Source: Pollutimonas bauzanensis | Lineage (GTDB): Bacteria; Pseudomonadota; Gammaproteobacteria; Burkholderiales; Burkholderiaceae_B | Direction of reading: 5' to 3' | Length of the DNA stretch: 64,000 nucleotides | NCBI RefSeq assembly: GCF_900129885.1 | Contig: NZ_FQXE01000014.1 | Span: 81,943-145,942 of the forward strand | Part shown: piece by piece, positions 34,233 to 45,054 of the stretch | Numbering within the stretch: the first letter of the stretch is position 1 | Layout of the letters: every line of letters begins with the position of its first letter | The notes under the pieces: generated by a model | What the model was told of the DNA's origin: nothing | Databases searched by the model: none | The model's input: only the letters and a program-made list of their open reading frames with translations | Program-made: the position numbers and the translations under genes

Positions 34233-34442
34233 GTCTCAGTTCCTTTATTTTCGCGATTTCCGATGCGAGTTGATTACAGCCTCAGAGTCGTGCTGTGATC
34301 AGCGCAATATAATTAAACCATAATACTAGTTTTATAGTTATTTAAATCGAAATAAGACCAGCGAAATCGCTTTTCTTTACAACGCATGGAAGGGCTCTGT
34401 AGGCAGCACACAAACAGTGAGGTGAGGGTCGGCGCGGGGCTT

Positions 34443-34751
34443 TTAGGAAGAGAACACCGGGAGCGTCACACCCTTGCAGCAGTCTTTCTTAACAAAGGTC
34501 AGCAGCTCGTTGAGCGCATCAAAGTTCGCCACACAAGTGATTGTTCGGCCCTCTTTTTTTTGAGTTACAAGCTTCGAGCGAACCAGTTCACGCAAGTGAA
34601 AGCTTAAGGTGGACGCTGGGATATCGAGCATCGATGCGATCTCGCCAATCGCCATCCCCTCGGAACCGGCCTTCACCAGCGTCTGGAAGATTTCCAGGCG
34701 ATTGATATGGCCAAGTGCTGCAAAACGGTCTGCGTAGATTTCACCTTTCAT
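34443..34751 (-). CDS. arsR: ArsR-family repressor (second copy)
   Basis: A 102-residue winged-helix protein: ADRFAALGHINRLEIFQTLVKAG, IPASTLSFHLRELVRSKLVTQKKEGRTITC, and a C-terminal KKDCCKG Cys pair for As(III) sensing. The start is the ATG of MKGEIYADRF; the frame is open upstream across the duplicated response-regulator fragment, which I exclude. It resembles the first ArsR in overall pattern but the two are clearly divergent. It sits upstream of the EamA gene in the same direction, separated by 210 bases of AT-rich DNA. Confidence 0.9.
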   Translation of the reverse strand: MKGEIYADRFAALGHINRLEIFQTLVKAGSEGMAIGEIASMLDIPASTLSFHLRELVRSKLVTQKKEGRTITCVANFDALNELLTFVKKDCCKGVTLPVFSS

Positions 34752-34757
34752 GTCTTT

Positions 34758-34774
34758 ATTATAACGATATTCGT
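34758..34774 (-). promoter_or_regulatory. -10 element and small palindrome before second arsR
   Basis: On the minus strand TATAAT lies only 7 bases before the start codon and is preceded by the palindrome ACGA-(3)-TCGT. The arrangement suggests a near-leaderless transcript whose promoter overlaps an ArsR operator. Confidence 0.35.
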
Positions 34775-34810
34775 AGGTATATAGATTTTTCCACACGAAG
34801 AAATGCAATG

Positions 34811-34868
34811 CATTCAGACGGTACGGGGGCTGGGTTATGTCTTCGTGCCGGTGGCGGCCCAAGCGCGA
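34811..34868 (+). repeat. Right copy of direct repeat flanking the arsenic island
   Basis: A 58-base near-identical copy of the response-regulator 3' end at 29426-29484. In the regulator frame it reads IQTVRGLGYVFVPVAAQAR then stop, so it may represent the original 3' end displaced by the island. It abuts the eda stop codon region. Confidence 0.85.
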
Positions 34869-34874
34869 TAGCGT

Positions 34875-35497
34875 TCACGGCTTCAGAAGCAGGCAGGCCT
34901 GCCGCGCCAACTCGGTGATGGCGTTCCAGTCTTTGGCGGCTACGGCCGAATCGGGAGTCAGCCAGGATCCGCCCACGCATTTCACATTGGGCAGGGCGAG
35001 GTACTGCGCGGCATTCGCGGCGTTGATGCCGCCTGTGGGGCAAAACACGATGTCGGGCAGAGGGCCATAGAGCGCCTTGAGCAGCGCCACGCCTCCTACG
35101 GCTTCGGCCGGAAACAGCTTTTGCACGACGAAACCCTGATCGGCCGCATACATGGATTCGGACGGGGTGGCAATGCCCGGCAGGAAGGGGATGCCGGCCT
35201 GGCTCGCGGCCCGGGCGATGTCCGGCGTCAGGCCGGGGCTGACGGCAAAGCGCGCGCCGGCCTCGATGGCGGCGTCCAATTGCCGGGCGCTGCGCACTGT
35301 GCCCACGCCCACCAGCGCTTCGGGGACGGCTTGGCCGATCAGGCTGATGGCCTGCAGGGCCGCATCCGAGCGCAGGGTGATTTCCAGGCTGCGCACGCCG
35401 CCCGCCACCAGGGCGCGCGCAAGGTCGACGGCCGCATCCAGATCTTTGATGACGATCACCGGCATGACGGGACTTTGTTGCAGGAGTTCAAGAGCGT

Positions 35498-35501
<4 letters not shown>
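34875..35501 (-). CDS. eda: 2-dehydro-3-deoxy-6-phosphogluconate (KDPG) aldolase
   Basis: A 208-residue TIM-barrel class I aldolase splitting KDPG to pyruvate and glyceraldehyde-3-phosphate. The catalytic Glu is in [12 protein letters not shown] (about residue 40) and the Schiff-base Lys in [12 protein letters not shown] (about 126). [24 protein letters not shown] is also typical. Its start overlaps the edd stop by 4 bases (ATGA), so edd-eda is one operon under the HexR site upstream of edd. Confidence 0.95.
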
Positions 35502-37363
<1,862 letters not shown>

Positions 37364-37407
37364 GATGCGTATCCTGAAGAAAGGATGCAGAAGGGCTGCG
37401 TTTTCAT

Positions 37408-37422
37408 TGTAGTTTAACTACA
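37408..37422. promoter_or_regulatory. HexR operator of the edd-eda operon
   Basis: TGTAGTTTAACTACA is a perfect palindrome matching every position of the HexR consensus TGTARTWWWAYTACA, 45 bases upstream of the edd start codon. Confidence 0.93.
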
Positions 37423-37583
37423 TGGATTATTCAATCGCCCCGCGCAAGGCCACGGCCGCTCTGGCATGGCTGTCCTGGCCATTTGCTGTAGGGCTGTGGA
37501 CATGCATGGAATTGCCAGGCCGGTCAAATGATCATCAGCCTGGCTGTCCGGATTGGCAGGCAAGGCTTTGGCCCGATTTTTTT

Positions 37584-37598
37584 TGTAGTTTTGCTAAT
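37584..37598. promoter_or_regulatory. Degenerate second HexR-like site
   Basis: TGTAGTTTTGCTAAT matches the HexR consensus at about 12 of 15 positions; the left half is perfect and the right half is degraded. It lies 176 bases upstream of the strong edd site, in the 289-base gap between edd and the DUF423 gene. Confidence 0.3.
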
Positions 37599-37652
37599 TT
37601 CTGGCGGACTGGGCGCCGGCGGCCTCTGTGCGCGGCCCGCCGGACAGCCTCG

Positions 37653-38027
37653 CTAGGCCGCGCGATAGGCGGCCAGCGCCACCATGCCCCAGGCCGCGAG
37701 GAATGCCAGGCCGCCTATGGGCGTGACGGCGCCCAGCCATTTGCTGCCCGTCAGCGCCAGCACATACAGGCTGCCGCTGAAGATGACGATGCCGGCGAAC
37801 ATCAGGCTGCCGGCGCCGCTGAGCAGCGCCGATCCGAACCTGCCCGCCAGGGCGGCTATCGCCAGCATTCCCAGCCCATGGACCAGTTGATACAGCACGG
37901 CGGTTTGCCAGACGGCAAGCAGGTCGGGGGAAATCAGGCGCTTGAGCCCGTGGGCGCCGAAGGCCCCGGCGCCGACGCCCACCAGCAGCGTCAGGGAAGC
38001 CACGATGACAAGTTGGCGGTCGGTCAT
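37653..38027 (-). CDS. DUF423 small inner-membrane protein
   Basis: A 124-residue protein with four predicted membrane helices: LVIVASLTLLVGVGAGAFGAHGLK at the N-terminus (the family signature GAFGAHGL), YQLVHGLGMLAIAAL, GAGSLMFAGIVIFSGSLYVLAL and PIGGLAFLAAWGMVALAA. The family is widespread, of unknown function. It begins 9 bases after the acyl-CoA dehydrogenase stop and is likely co-transcribed with it. Confidence 0.9.
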   Translation of the reverse strand: MTDRQLVIVASLTLLVGVGAGAFGAHGLKRLISPDLLAVWQTAVLYQLVHGLGMLAIAALAGRFGSALLSGAGSLMFAGIVIFSGSLYVLALTGSKWLGAVTPIGGLAFLAAWGMVALAAYRAA

Positions 38028-38036
38028 GGGAAGCTC

Positions 38037-39191
38037 CTAGATGGCGGCGCCGCGGATGAGGCCGCGCGCGATGATGACTTGCTGCACCTGCGATGTGCCT
38101 TCGTACAGGCGGAACAGGCGCACATCGCGGTAGAAGCGTTCAATGGCGTAGTCGCTGACATAGCCCGAGCCGCCGTGTATCTGAACGGCGCGATCGGCCA
38201 CGCGGCCGCACATTTCGGTGGAAAAATATTTGGCGCATGACGCCTCGATCGATACATCCTTGCCTTCGTCGCGCTTGCGCGCCGCGTCGATGACCATGCA
38301 TTCGGCGGCATAGATCTCGGTCTTGGAATCGGCCAGCATGCCTTGCACCAGTTGGAAGTCGCTGATGGGCTGGCCGAACTGCTTGCGGTTCATGGCGAAA
38401 CCCAGGGCGTCGCGCAGCATGCGCTTGGCCGCGCCTATGGCGACGGCGGCAATGTGCAGGCGCCCCTTGTCCAGCACTTTCATGGCGGTCTTGAAGCCCA
38501 CGCCTTCGCGGTTGCCGATCAGGTTCGCGGCGGGCACTTTGCAATCCTCGAATATGACGTCGCAGGTATGCGCGCCTTTCTGGCCCATTTTCTTGTCTAT
38601 TTTCCCCAGGGACAATCCGGGCGTGCCGGCTTCGACGATGAAGGCCGAGATGCCGGCCGCGCCCTTGATGCCGGGGTCGGTGCGCGCCATGACGGTGAAC
38701 AGGCCCGCTTCGGGGGCATTGGTGATGAAGCGCTTGGTGCCGTTCAGTATGTAGTGGTCGCCGTCGCGAACCGCGGTGGTCTTCAGCGCGCCGGCATCCG
38801 AACCGGCCTCGGGCTCGGTCAGGGCGAAGGATCCGATCAGATCGCCGCTGGCCAGGCTCGGAAGGTAGGCCTGTTTCTGTTCATCGGTGCCGTCCAGGTA
38901 GATGCCCATGGCGCCTATGCCATTATTGGTGCCGATCAGGGAGCGGAACGCCGGCGACGTCTGCCCCAGCTCGAAGGCGATCCGGACCTCTTCTTCCATG
39001 GTGACGCCCAGGCCGCCGTACTCTTCCGGCAGCGACAGGCCGAACAGGCCTATTTCCTTCATTTGGGCAACGATGTCGGCGGGAATCCGGTCGGTTTCCG
39101 CGACTTCGTCTTCACGCGGGACTAACGCTTCCTGCACGAAGCGGCGTACGCCTTCCTCGAGCAAGGCCTGGGTTTCGGGATCGCGGATCAT
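38037..39191 (-). CDS. Acyl-CoA dehydrogenase
   Basis: A 384-residue FAD enzyme of fatty acid or branched/aromatic acyl-CoA oxidation. Signatures: GSFALTEPEAGSDAGALKT (signature 1, FAD binding), KRFITNAPEAGLFTVMART, and the C-terminal GGSGYVSDYAIERFYRDVRLFRLYEGTSQVQQVIIAR, where Glu of YEGTS is the catalytic base position in most short- and medium-chain members. No other beta-oxidation genes adjoin, so chain specificity cannot be set. Confidence 0.93.
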   Translation of the reverse strand: MIRDPETQALLEEGVRRFVQEALVPREDEVAETDRIPADIVAQMKEIGLFGLSLPEEYGGLGVTMEEEVRIAFELGQTSPAFRSLIGTNNGIGAMGIYLDGTDEQKQAYLPSLASGDLIGSFALTEPEAGSDAGALKTTAVRDGDHYILNGTKRFITNAPEAGLFTVMARTDPGIKGAAGISAFIVEAGTPGLSLGKIDKKMGQKGAHTCDVIFEDCKVPAANLIGNREGVGFKTAMKVLDKGRLHIAAVAIGAAKRMLRDALGFAMNRKQFGQPISDFQLVQGMLADSKTEIYAAECMVIDAARKRDEGKDVSIEASCAKYFSTEMCGRVADRAVQIHGGSGYVSDYAIERFYRDVRLFRLYEGTSQVQQVIIARGLIRGAAI

Positions 39192-39400
39192 GATAGGTCC
39201 AGTAAGTCATGGGCTGAGGTTATGAATTGATACTTTAACAGCCGCGGCCGCTCGTGGCGGGCAGTTGGCGCGCGAGAAGTTCACGCAGTGGACGCGGCGC
39301 CTGGTGATATGATCGATTCGGGGTATTTTTTGCCGCCGGGCCGCTCCCAAGGCAAACAGCGCCCCCTCGCCTTGCAACTCAACACAGGGAAAATGCTGGT

Positions 39401-40405
39401 ATGGCCATAGCTGACAGGGACGACCGCTCAATCGACGCCACGGTGGTGGCTTCGGTCTTGTATCGCGCCGGCCATGATCCCGTGCAGGTGCCGCTGGGGC
39501 AGGTGGCGGCGCACGCGCAAGATCAGGACGGCCTGCTATGGATAGGCCTCAAGGAACCCGCCGCTGCCCAGCTGGAGCAATTGGGGGCCGACCTGGGGTT
39601 CTCGCGCAAGGCTATCGAAGAGATCATCTCCCCGCATCGGCGCCCCAAGGTCGTCGAATATGAAAAGCTCACGCTCATCGTCGCGATCACGGTGGAAGTG
39701 GACAACCTGCGGCCCAGCTTCGGCGACACCCAGATCCTGATAGGCAGGGGTTTCCTGGTCACCATACGGCGCGGCGCCACGGCCACGCATGTGGAGTTGC
39801 GCGACCAATTGGAAAACTCGCCGGAGTTCCTGGGCCGCGGCGCGGACTATGTGGCATCCGCCCTGCTGGATTTGCTGGTCGACCGCTACCTTGCCGCCCT
39901 GGGCAAGCTCGAGGCGGTGGTCGAAGGGGTGGAGCAGCAGTTCCTGCTGCGCGGGTTTCGCGAAACCGATGTGCGGCGCCTGTACCGCCAGCGCCGCGAT
40001 TTGCTGCGCATCCATACGGCGATCGCGCCCATGGCGGAAATCTGCCGGCGGCTGGCGCGCGTCGAAATGCGCAATATCGACGCCGAAAGCCGCGCCTATT
40101 TCGGCGAGGTGGCCGACCGGGTGGTGCGCGCCAACGAATTCATCAACAGCCTGCGCGAAGCCCTGGCCTTTGCGTTTGAAGCCAGCCTCATGATAGGGCA
40201 GTCACAGCAAACCGACACGACCAAGAAGCTCGCGGCCTGGGCCGCGATCCTGGCGGTGCCTACCGCCGTGGCGGGCGTCTACGGCATGAACTTCAAATAC
40301 ATGCCGGAACTGGACTGGGCCTATGGCTATCCGGCGGTCATGGGCCTTACCTTCGCCGCTTGCGCTGTGCTGTACTGGAAGTTCAGGAAATCCAACTGGC
40401 TATGA
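39401..40405 (+). CDS. corA: Magnesium/cobalt transporter CorA
   Basis: A 334-residue channel subunit: a large N-terminal cytoplasmic domain and two C-terminal membrane helices, with the universal selectivity motif GMNFKYMPEL (about residues 288-297). RRLYRQRRDLLRIHTAIAPM lies in the long stalk helix. Functions as a pentamer importing Mg2+. The start is the ATG of MAIADRDD with AGGGAAA upstream; no magnesium-sensing leader structure was recognised in the 209-base upstream gap. Confidence 0.93.
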   Translation: MAIADRDDRSIDATVVASVLYRAGHDPVQVPLGQVAAHAQDQDGLLWIGLKEPAAAQLEQLGADLGFSRKAIEEIISPHRRPKVVEYEKLTLIVAITVEVDNLRPSFGDTQILIGRGFLVTIRRGATATHVELRDQLENSPEFLGRGADYVASALLDLLVDRYLAALGKLEAVVEGVEQQFLLRGFRETDVRRLYRQRRDLLRIHTAIAPMAEICRRLARVEMRNIDAESRAYFGEVADRVVRANEFINSLREALAFAFEASLMIGQSQQTDTTKKLAAWAAILAVPTAVAGVYGMNFKYMPELDWAYGYPAVMGLTFAACAVLYWKFRKSNWL

Positions 40406-40435
40406 ATCGCTGCGGCGATACGGGGAGATGGCATC

Positions 40436-42076
40436 ATGAGCGCAACGACGCATGAAGTGACCAACCAGGTGCCCGAACTGGGCGACTACAACTTGTATGC
40501 CAGCGACCTGGCCTTGCAGGAGGGCGTCAAGCGCGAAGGGGCGCAATGGCACAGCGAATCGCTGGCGCATTATGGCGTGCGCCTGGGCCTGCGGGAAACC
40601 TTTGCGCTGGCGCACGATGTCAACCGCTACAAGCCCGAGCTCGAAACCTTCGACCGGCAGGGCCGCCGCGTCGACAGGGTGCGCTTCCATCCCGGCTGGC
40701 ACCGCTACCTGCGCATGGCGTTCCTGCAAGGCATGCACTGCAGCGCCTGGTCCGCGCCGCGCGCGGGCGCCCACGTGGCGCGCGCCGCCGCCTATCTCCT
40801 GCATGGCCAGGTCGAGGCGGGCTCTTTGTGCCCCACGACCATGACCTCGGCGGCCATACCCTTGCTGCAGCAGGAGCCCTGGTTTGATTCCGTCGCGCAT
40901 CATCTTTATTCCCTGCAATACGACGAGCGCGATGCCCCCTTGTCGCGCAAGACGTCCATGATGATAGGCATGGGCCTGACCGAAAAGCAGGGGGGCTCCG
41001 ATCTGCGCAGCAACACGACGCGGGCAATTCCCCTGGATGCGGGCGGGCGCGGCGCCGCCTACCGGCTCGTCGGGCACAAGTGGTTTCTTTCTTCGCCCAT
41101 GTCGGACGCCCACTTGGTGCTGGCGCGCCATGACGAGGCCTTTTCCTGCTTCTACGTGCCGCGCTGGCTGGACGACGGCAGCAAGAACGCCGTGCATATT
41201 CAGCGCATCAAGAACAAACTGGGCAACAGCTCGAACGCCAGCGTGGAGGTCGAGTTCGATGACGCCGTGGGCGTGCTGATCGGGCAAGAGGGGCGCGGCA
41301 TTGCGACGCTGGTGGAAATGGCCTCGTATACCCGCCTCGATTGCGTGCTGGGGAGCACGGCGCTGTTGCGCCAGGGGCTGGTCCAGGCCATGCATCACGC
41401 CCGCCATCGCATTGCCTTCGGCCAGCCCTTGATCCGGCAGCCGCTGATGCAGAGCGTGCTGATGGACCTGGCGCTCGAAAGCGAGGCCGCCACGGCGCTG
41501 GCCCTGCGCCTGGCGCGCGCTTTCGATGCCTCGGACGATCTCCTGGATCTCGCCTACCGCCGCATCCTGACGCCCGCGGCGAAGTTCTGGGTATGCAAGC
41601 GCACGGTCGAGGCGATGGGCGAATGCATGGAAGTATGGGGCGGGAACGGCTATATTGAAGACGGCCCCATGGCCCGGCTGTATCGCGAGGCGCCGGTCAA
41701 TTCCATATGGGAAGGCTCGGGCAATGTCATGTGCCTGGATGTATTGCGCGCCTTGAAGCGGCATCCCGAACTGGCCCACGCCCTGCAGGCCAGCCTGGAA
41801 CAGGACTGCGCCGGCGAGCCCTTGCTGGAACAGCGCGCGCAAAGCCTGCTCGGGCTGCTGGCTTCGGGGGAGCCCACGCTCGAATCCGCGGCGCGCTATG
41901 TCGCGCAGGAACTGGTGCTATTGGTACAGGCCGGCCTGCTGCGGCGGCATGCGCCGCAGGTGCTGGCCGATGCCTTTGTGCAAAGCCGCTTTGGCAGGTC
42001 CGGCGGGCATGTATACGGAGCCAGCGCGACGCCCTTGGCCTTGTACAGCGTGCTCGAACGGGCCTGGCCGGAATGA
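40436..42076 (+). CDS. aidB: AidB-like acyl-CoA dehydrogenase
   Basis: A 546-residue flavoprotein of the AidB branch. The N-terminus NQVPELGDYNLYASDLALQEGV is typical of AidB, followed by the FAD-site block MTSAAIP, MGLTEKQGGSDLRSNTTRA, and the C-terminal EVWGGNGYIEDGPMARLYREAPVNSIWEGSGNVMCLDVLRAL. In E. coli AidB is induced by alkylation damage and binds DNA; the physiological reaction is uncertain, with weak isovaleryl-CoA dehydrogenase activity. It starts 30 bases after corA and may be co-transcribed. Confidence 0.9.
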   Translation: MSATTHEVTNQVPELGDYNLYASDLALQEGVKREGAQWHSESLAHYGVRLGLRETFALAHDVNRYKPELETFDRQGRRVDRVRFHPGWHRYLRMAFLQGMHCSAWSAPRAGAHVARAAAYLLHGQVEAGSLCPTTMTSAAIPLLQQEPWFDSVAHHLYSLQYDERDAPLSRKTSMMIGMGLTEKQGGSDLRSNTTRAIPLDAGGRGAAYRLVGHKWFLSSPMSDAHLVLARHDEAFSCFYVPRWLDDGSKNAVHIQRIKNKLGNSSNASVEVEFDDAVGVLIGQEGRGIATLVEMASYTRLDCVLGSTALLRQGLVQAMHHARHRIAFGQPLIRQPLMQSVLMDLALESEAATALALRLARAFDASDDLLDLAYRRILTPAAKFWVCKRTVEAMGECMEVWGGNGYIEDGPMARLYREAPVNSIWEGSGNVMCLDVLRALKRHPELAHALQASLEQDCAGEPLLEQRAQSLLGLLASGEPTLESAARYVAQELVLLVQAGLLRRHAPQVLADAFVQSRFGRSGGHVYGASATPLALYSVLERAWPE

Positions 42077-42205
42077 CTGCCGTCCCGCCGGTTTGCCGCA
42101 TCAGGGATTAACCGCCTGTCGCGGGCGGCGGCAAAGCCCATATAATCGCTGGGCCTGGCCGGTTGTCGCGGCCAGTCATAGTCATTGCATTGCTTCGGGG
42201 ATCGA

Positions 42206-42844
42206 GTGAATAGTGTTTTGAACGTATTGCTGCGCAGGGCCGCGGCCGCCCTGATGGCCAGGCGCTGGTCCAGGCTGGCGACGCTCGCGGCGGTTGTGGC
42301 GCTGGCCGGCCTGGGGGCGTTTACCGCCCTGGAATCCGACCTTGCCGCCAAGCCGGTGGCGGGAGGCCAGCCATCGGCGGCGGGCTACACGCTGGCCGGC
42401 CGCGTGGTCCGCGTTGCCGATGGCGATACCTTCACTTTGCTGGCCGGCGGCAGGCAGCAGCGGGTGCGCATGGCCAGCATCGACGCCCCCGAAGTCACCA
42501 AGGACCGCGAGCGCCCGGGGCAGCCGCATGCCCAGGCTTCCAAAGACGCGCTGGCGGCATTGATCGCGGGCAAGGCGGTCACGCTGAACTGTTATGAGCG
42601 CGACCGCTACGACCGCAATGTGTGCGATGTGCCCCTGGGCGGCGGCGCGACGGCCAGCCGCAAGCAGGTGGCGGCGGGAATGGCCTGGGCCAATATGGAA
42701 GGCCGCGGCAAGTTCATGCGCGACCCGGCGCTGCCCGCGCTCGAGCGGCAGGCCAGGCAGGCGCGGCTGGGCATCTGGCAGCAGGCCGATCCGGTCAGCC
42801 CGTGGGCATGGCGCTATCAATGCTGGCAGCAGCAGCGGTGTTAG
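42206..42844 (+). CDS. Exported thermonuclease-family (SNase) nuclease
   Basis: A 212-residue protein. A basic N-terminus and a hydrophobic stretch (LATLAAVVALAGLGAFTAL, about 28-46) act as signal or anchor. The SNase domain shows VVRVADGDTFTLL, VRMASIDAPEVT (catalytic Arg and Asp), and CYERDRYDRNVCDV with the second active-site region. The C-terminus holds extra Cys and Trp residues (YQCWQQQRC). A GTG start is chosen after GGGGATC; the frame opens 7 codons earlier with a TTG. Its 3' end overlaps the proposed start of the next gene by 37 bases. Confidence 0.85.
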   Translation: MNSVLNVLLRRAAAALMARRWSRLATLAAVVALAGLGAFTALESDLAAKPVAGGQPSAAGYTLAGRVVRVADGDTFTLLAGGRQQRVRMASIDAPEVTKDRERPGQPHAQASKDALAALIAGKAVTLNCYERDRYDRNVCDVPLGGGATASRKQVAAGMAWANMEGRGKFMRDPALPALERQARQARLGIWQQADPVSPWAWRYQCWQQQRC

Positions 42845-45054
42845 GCTGGCTGCGGACGCGTGCCGCGCCGGCCCTGGCCGTGGCGCTTCTTGCGGGATGT
42901 TCGCCCGGGCCCGTCAACAGCCCTTACGCGCAGGGCCGGGAAGGCGACAACATCCTGTATACGGCGTTCGCGCAGCGCTCGCCCAAATACCTGGACCCGG
43001 CCAAGTCCTATTCGACCGACGAAACGCCGTTCACCTATTCCATATACGAGCCCCTGTACGGCTACGATTACCTGGCCAGGCCTTATAAGCTGGTGCCCAA
43101 GACGGCGGCCTCCATAGACAACCCGGTCTACTATGACCAGGCCGGCCAGCGCCTGCCCCAGGATGCGCCGGGCGAGCAAGTGGCCGTCAGCGTCTACGAC
43201 ATCCGGATCAAGCCGGGCATAAAATTCCAGCCCCATCCCGCCCTGGCCCGCGGCGCCTCGGGCGGATACCGCTACTGGCCGCTGGCGCCCGGCGAACTCG
43301 AGCATAAATTCGGCATCGACGATTTCCCCGAGACCGGCACGCGCGAATTGCTCGCCGACGACTATGTGTACGCCTTCCGGCGCCTGGCCAGCCCGCGCGT
43401 GGCCTCGCCCATCTATGGCGTCATGGCCGAACATATCGTGGGCTTGCGCGAATACGGCGAGCAGTTGAAGAAGCAGGACCAGCCTCCGGCGGCGCCGCAA
43501 GCCGGCCGGGCCTGGCTGGACCTGCGCCAGAGCGGCTTCGACGGCGTCCAGGCCCTGGGCCCGCATACTTTGCGCATCAAGGTAAAGGGCAAATACCCCC
43601 AGTTCAAATACTGGCTGGCGATGACCTTCACCGCGCCCGTCCCCTGGGAGGCCGATCGCTTTTATCAGCAGCCGGGCATGGCCGAGCACAATCTGTCGTT
43701 CAATACCTGGCCGCTGGGCACCGGCCCCTACATGCTCAGCGCATCCATTCCGAACCGGCGCCACGTGCTGTCGCGCAACCCCAATTTCCGCGGGGAACCC
43801 TATCCTTGCCAGGGCGAACCCGGCGACGCCGCGGCCGGTTTGCTGGCCGACTGCGGCAAGCTCACGCCATTCGTGGACAAGGTAGTGTTCACCCTCGAAA
43901 AGGAAAGCGTGCCGCTGATGGGCAAGTTTCTGCAGGGCTATTACGATATTCCCCAGGCCGATCGCGGCGACTACGGAGTGGCCATGCGGGTCGCGGCGGG
44001 AGACTCAGCGCAGAAGGCCTCGCTGTACCGGGATCACGGCATCCAGCTGCGCAGCTCGACCGAGGCGCAAGTGTATTACCTGGGCTTCAACTGGCGCGAT
44101 CCGGTGGTGGGGCAGGGCGATACGCCCGAGCAGCGGGAAAAGAACCGCAAGCTCAGGCAGGCGGTAGGCATCGCCTTCAATTGGGAGCAGTACGTTTCCA
44201 TCTTCGAGAACGACGAAGCCCAGGTCGCCTACGGCCCGGTGCCGCCCGGGGTTCTGGGCTACCAGGATCTTCCGCAGGGCATCAACAGCCAGATCTACAC
44301 CCTGGAAGACGGGCGGGCCGTTCGCCGCCCCCTGGATTATGCGCGGCAGCTGCTCAAGGAAGCCGGCTATCCCGAAGGCCGCGAGGCGCGGACGGGCAAG
44401 CCTCTGATACTGCATTTCGATTCGGCCGGCGGCATGGGCTCGAGCGCCATGCTCGACTGGATGCGGCGACAGCTGGCTTCCATCAACGTAGAGCTTGAAG
44501 TCCGCGCCACGGACTACAACCGTTTCCAGGACAAGATGCGCAGCGGCAGCGCGCAAATGTTCATGTGGGGCTGGGTCGCCGACTACCCGGACGCCGAGAA
44601 TTTCCTCTTCCTGCTCTATGGCCCCAATGCCAAGGTGGCCACGGGCGGCGAGAACGCCTCGAATTACCAGAATCCCGAGTTCGACCGCCTCTTCGAGCAG
44701 ATGCGCTTCCTGGACGACGGCCCGGAAAAGGCGGCCCTGGTGCACAGGATGATAGCCATCGTGCAGCGCGACGCGCCCTGGATGTTCGGCTATTTCCCCA
44801 AGTCGGGCGGCGCCTACCAGGCCTGGGTGGGCAACGCCAAGCCGACGCAAATGGTGCGCAACACCTTGCAGTTCTATCGGATAGACCCGGCCCTGCGCGC
44901 GCAGAAAATCAAGGAATGGAATACGCCCCGCTGGTGGCCCTTGTGGCTGCTGGCCGCGGTTTTCGCCTTCGGCGCCTACCTGGCCTGGCGCACGGCGCGG
45001 CGCAGGGACCGCGCCACGGCCCTGGCCCATCACGATACCGCGAGGCGCCCATGA
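42808..45054 (+). CDS. ABC transporter substrate-binding lipoprotein, peptide/nickel class, with C-terminal membrane helix
   Basis: A 748-residue SBP_bac_5 family protein. The proposed start gives a signal ending in lipobox ALLAGC (Cys about 31); an ATG four codons later is equally possible. Family landmarks include LADDYVYAFRRL, PLGTGPYML, RQAVGIAFNWEQY, and MFMWGWVADYPDAENFLFLLYGP. It is about 200 residues longer than DppA/OppA, partly from an enlarged N-terminal lobe. Unusually it ends with a hydrophobic helix and basic tail (WWPLWLLAAVFAFGAYLAWRTARR), so it may be anchored at both ends. The stop overlaps the first permease (ATGA). Confidence 0.88.
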   Translation: MALSMLAAAAVLGWLRTRAAPALAVALLAGCSPGPVNSPYAQGREGDNILYTAFAQRSPKYLDPAKSYSTDETPFTYSIYEPLYGYDYLARPYKLVPKTAASIDNPVYYDQAGQRLPQDAPGEQVAVSVYDIRIKPGIKFQPHPALARGASGGYRYWPLAPGELEHKFGIDDFPETGTRELLADDYVYAFRRLASPRVASPIYGVMAEHIVGLREYGEQLKKQDQPPAAPQAGRAWLDLRQSGFDGVQALGPHTLRIKVKGKYPQFKYWLAMTFTAPVPWEADRFYQQPGMAEHNLSFNTWPLGTGPYMLSASIPNRRHVLSRNPNFRGEPYPCQGEPGDAAAGLLADCGKLTPFVDKVVFTLEKESVPLMGKFLQGYYDIPQADRGDYGVAMRVAAGDSAQKASLYRDHGIQLRSSTEAQVYYLGFNWRDPVVGQGDTPEQREKNRKLRQAVGIAFNWEQYVSIFENDEAQVAYGPVPPGVLGYQDLPQGINSQIYTLEDGRAVRRPLDYARQLLKEAGYPEGREARTGKPLILHFDSAGGMGSSAMLDWMRRQLASINVELEVRATDYNRFQDKMRSGSAQMFMWGWVADYPDAENFLFLLYGPNAKVATGGENASNYQNPEFDRLFEQMRFLDDGPEKAALVHRMIAIVQRDAPWMFGYFPKSGGAYQAWVGNAKPTQMVRNTLQFYRIDPALRAQKIKEWNTPRWWPLWLLAAVFAFGAYLAWRTARRRDRATALAHHDTARRP

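Noticed and set aside
29485..34810. Arsenic island as a composite transposon
   Set aside because: No transposase, resolvase or terminal inverted repeats were seen; only the 58-bp direct repeat marks the ends.
34752..34862. N-terminal extension of the second ArsR
   Set aside because: The extra residues are the antisense of the duplicated response-regulator fragment; the ArsR family begins at MKGEIYADRF.
39192..39400. Magnesium-responsive leader or riboswitch before corA
   Set aside because: No M-box-like conserved core or alternative terminator structure was recognised in the 209-base gap.
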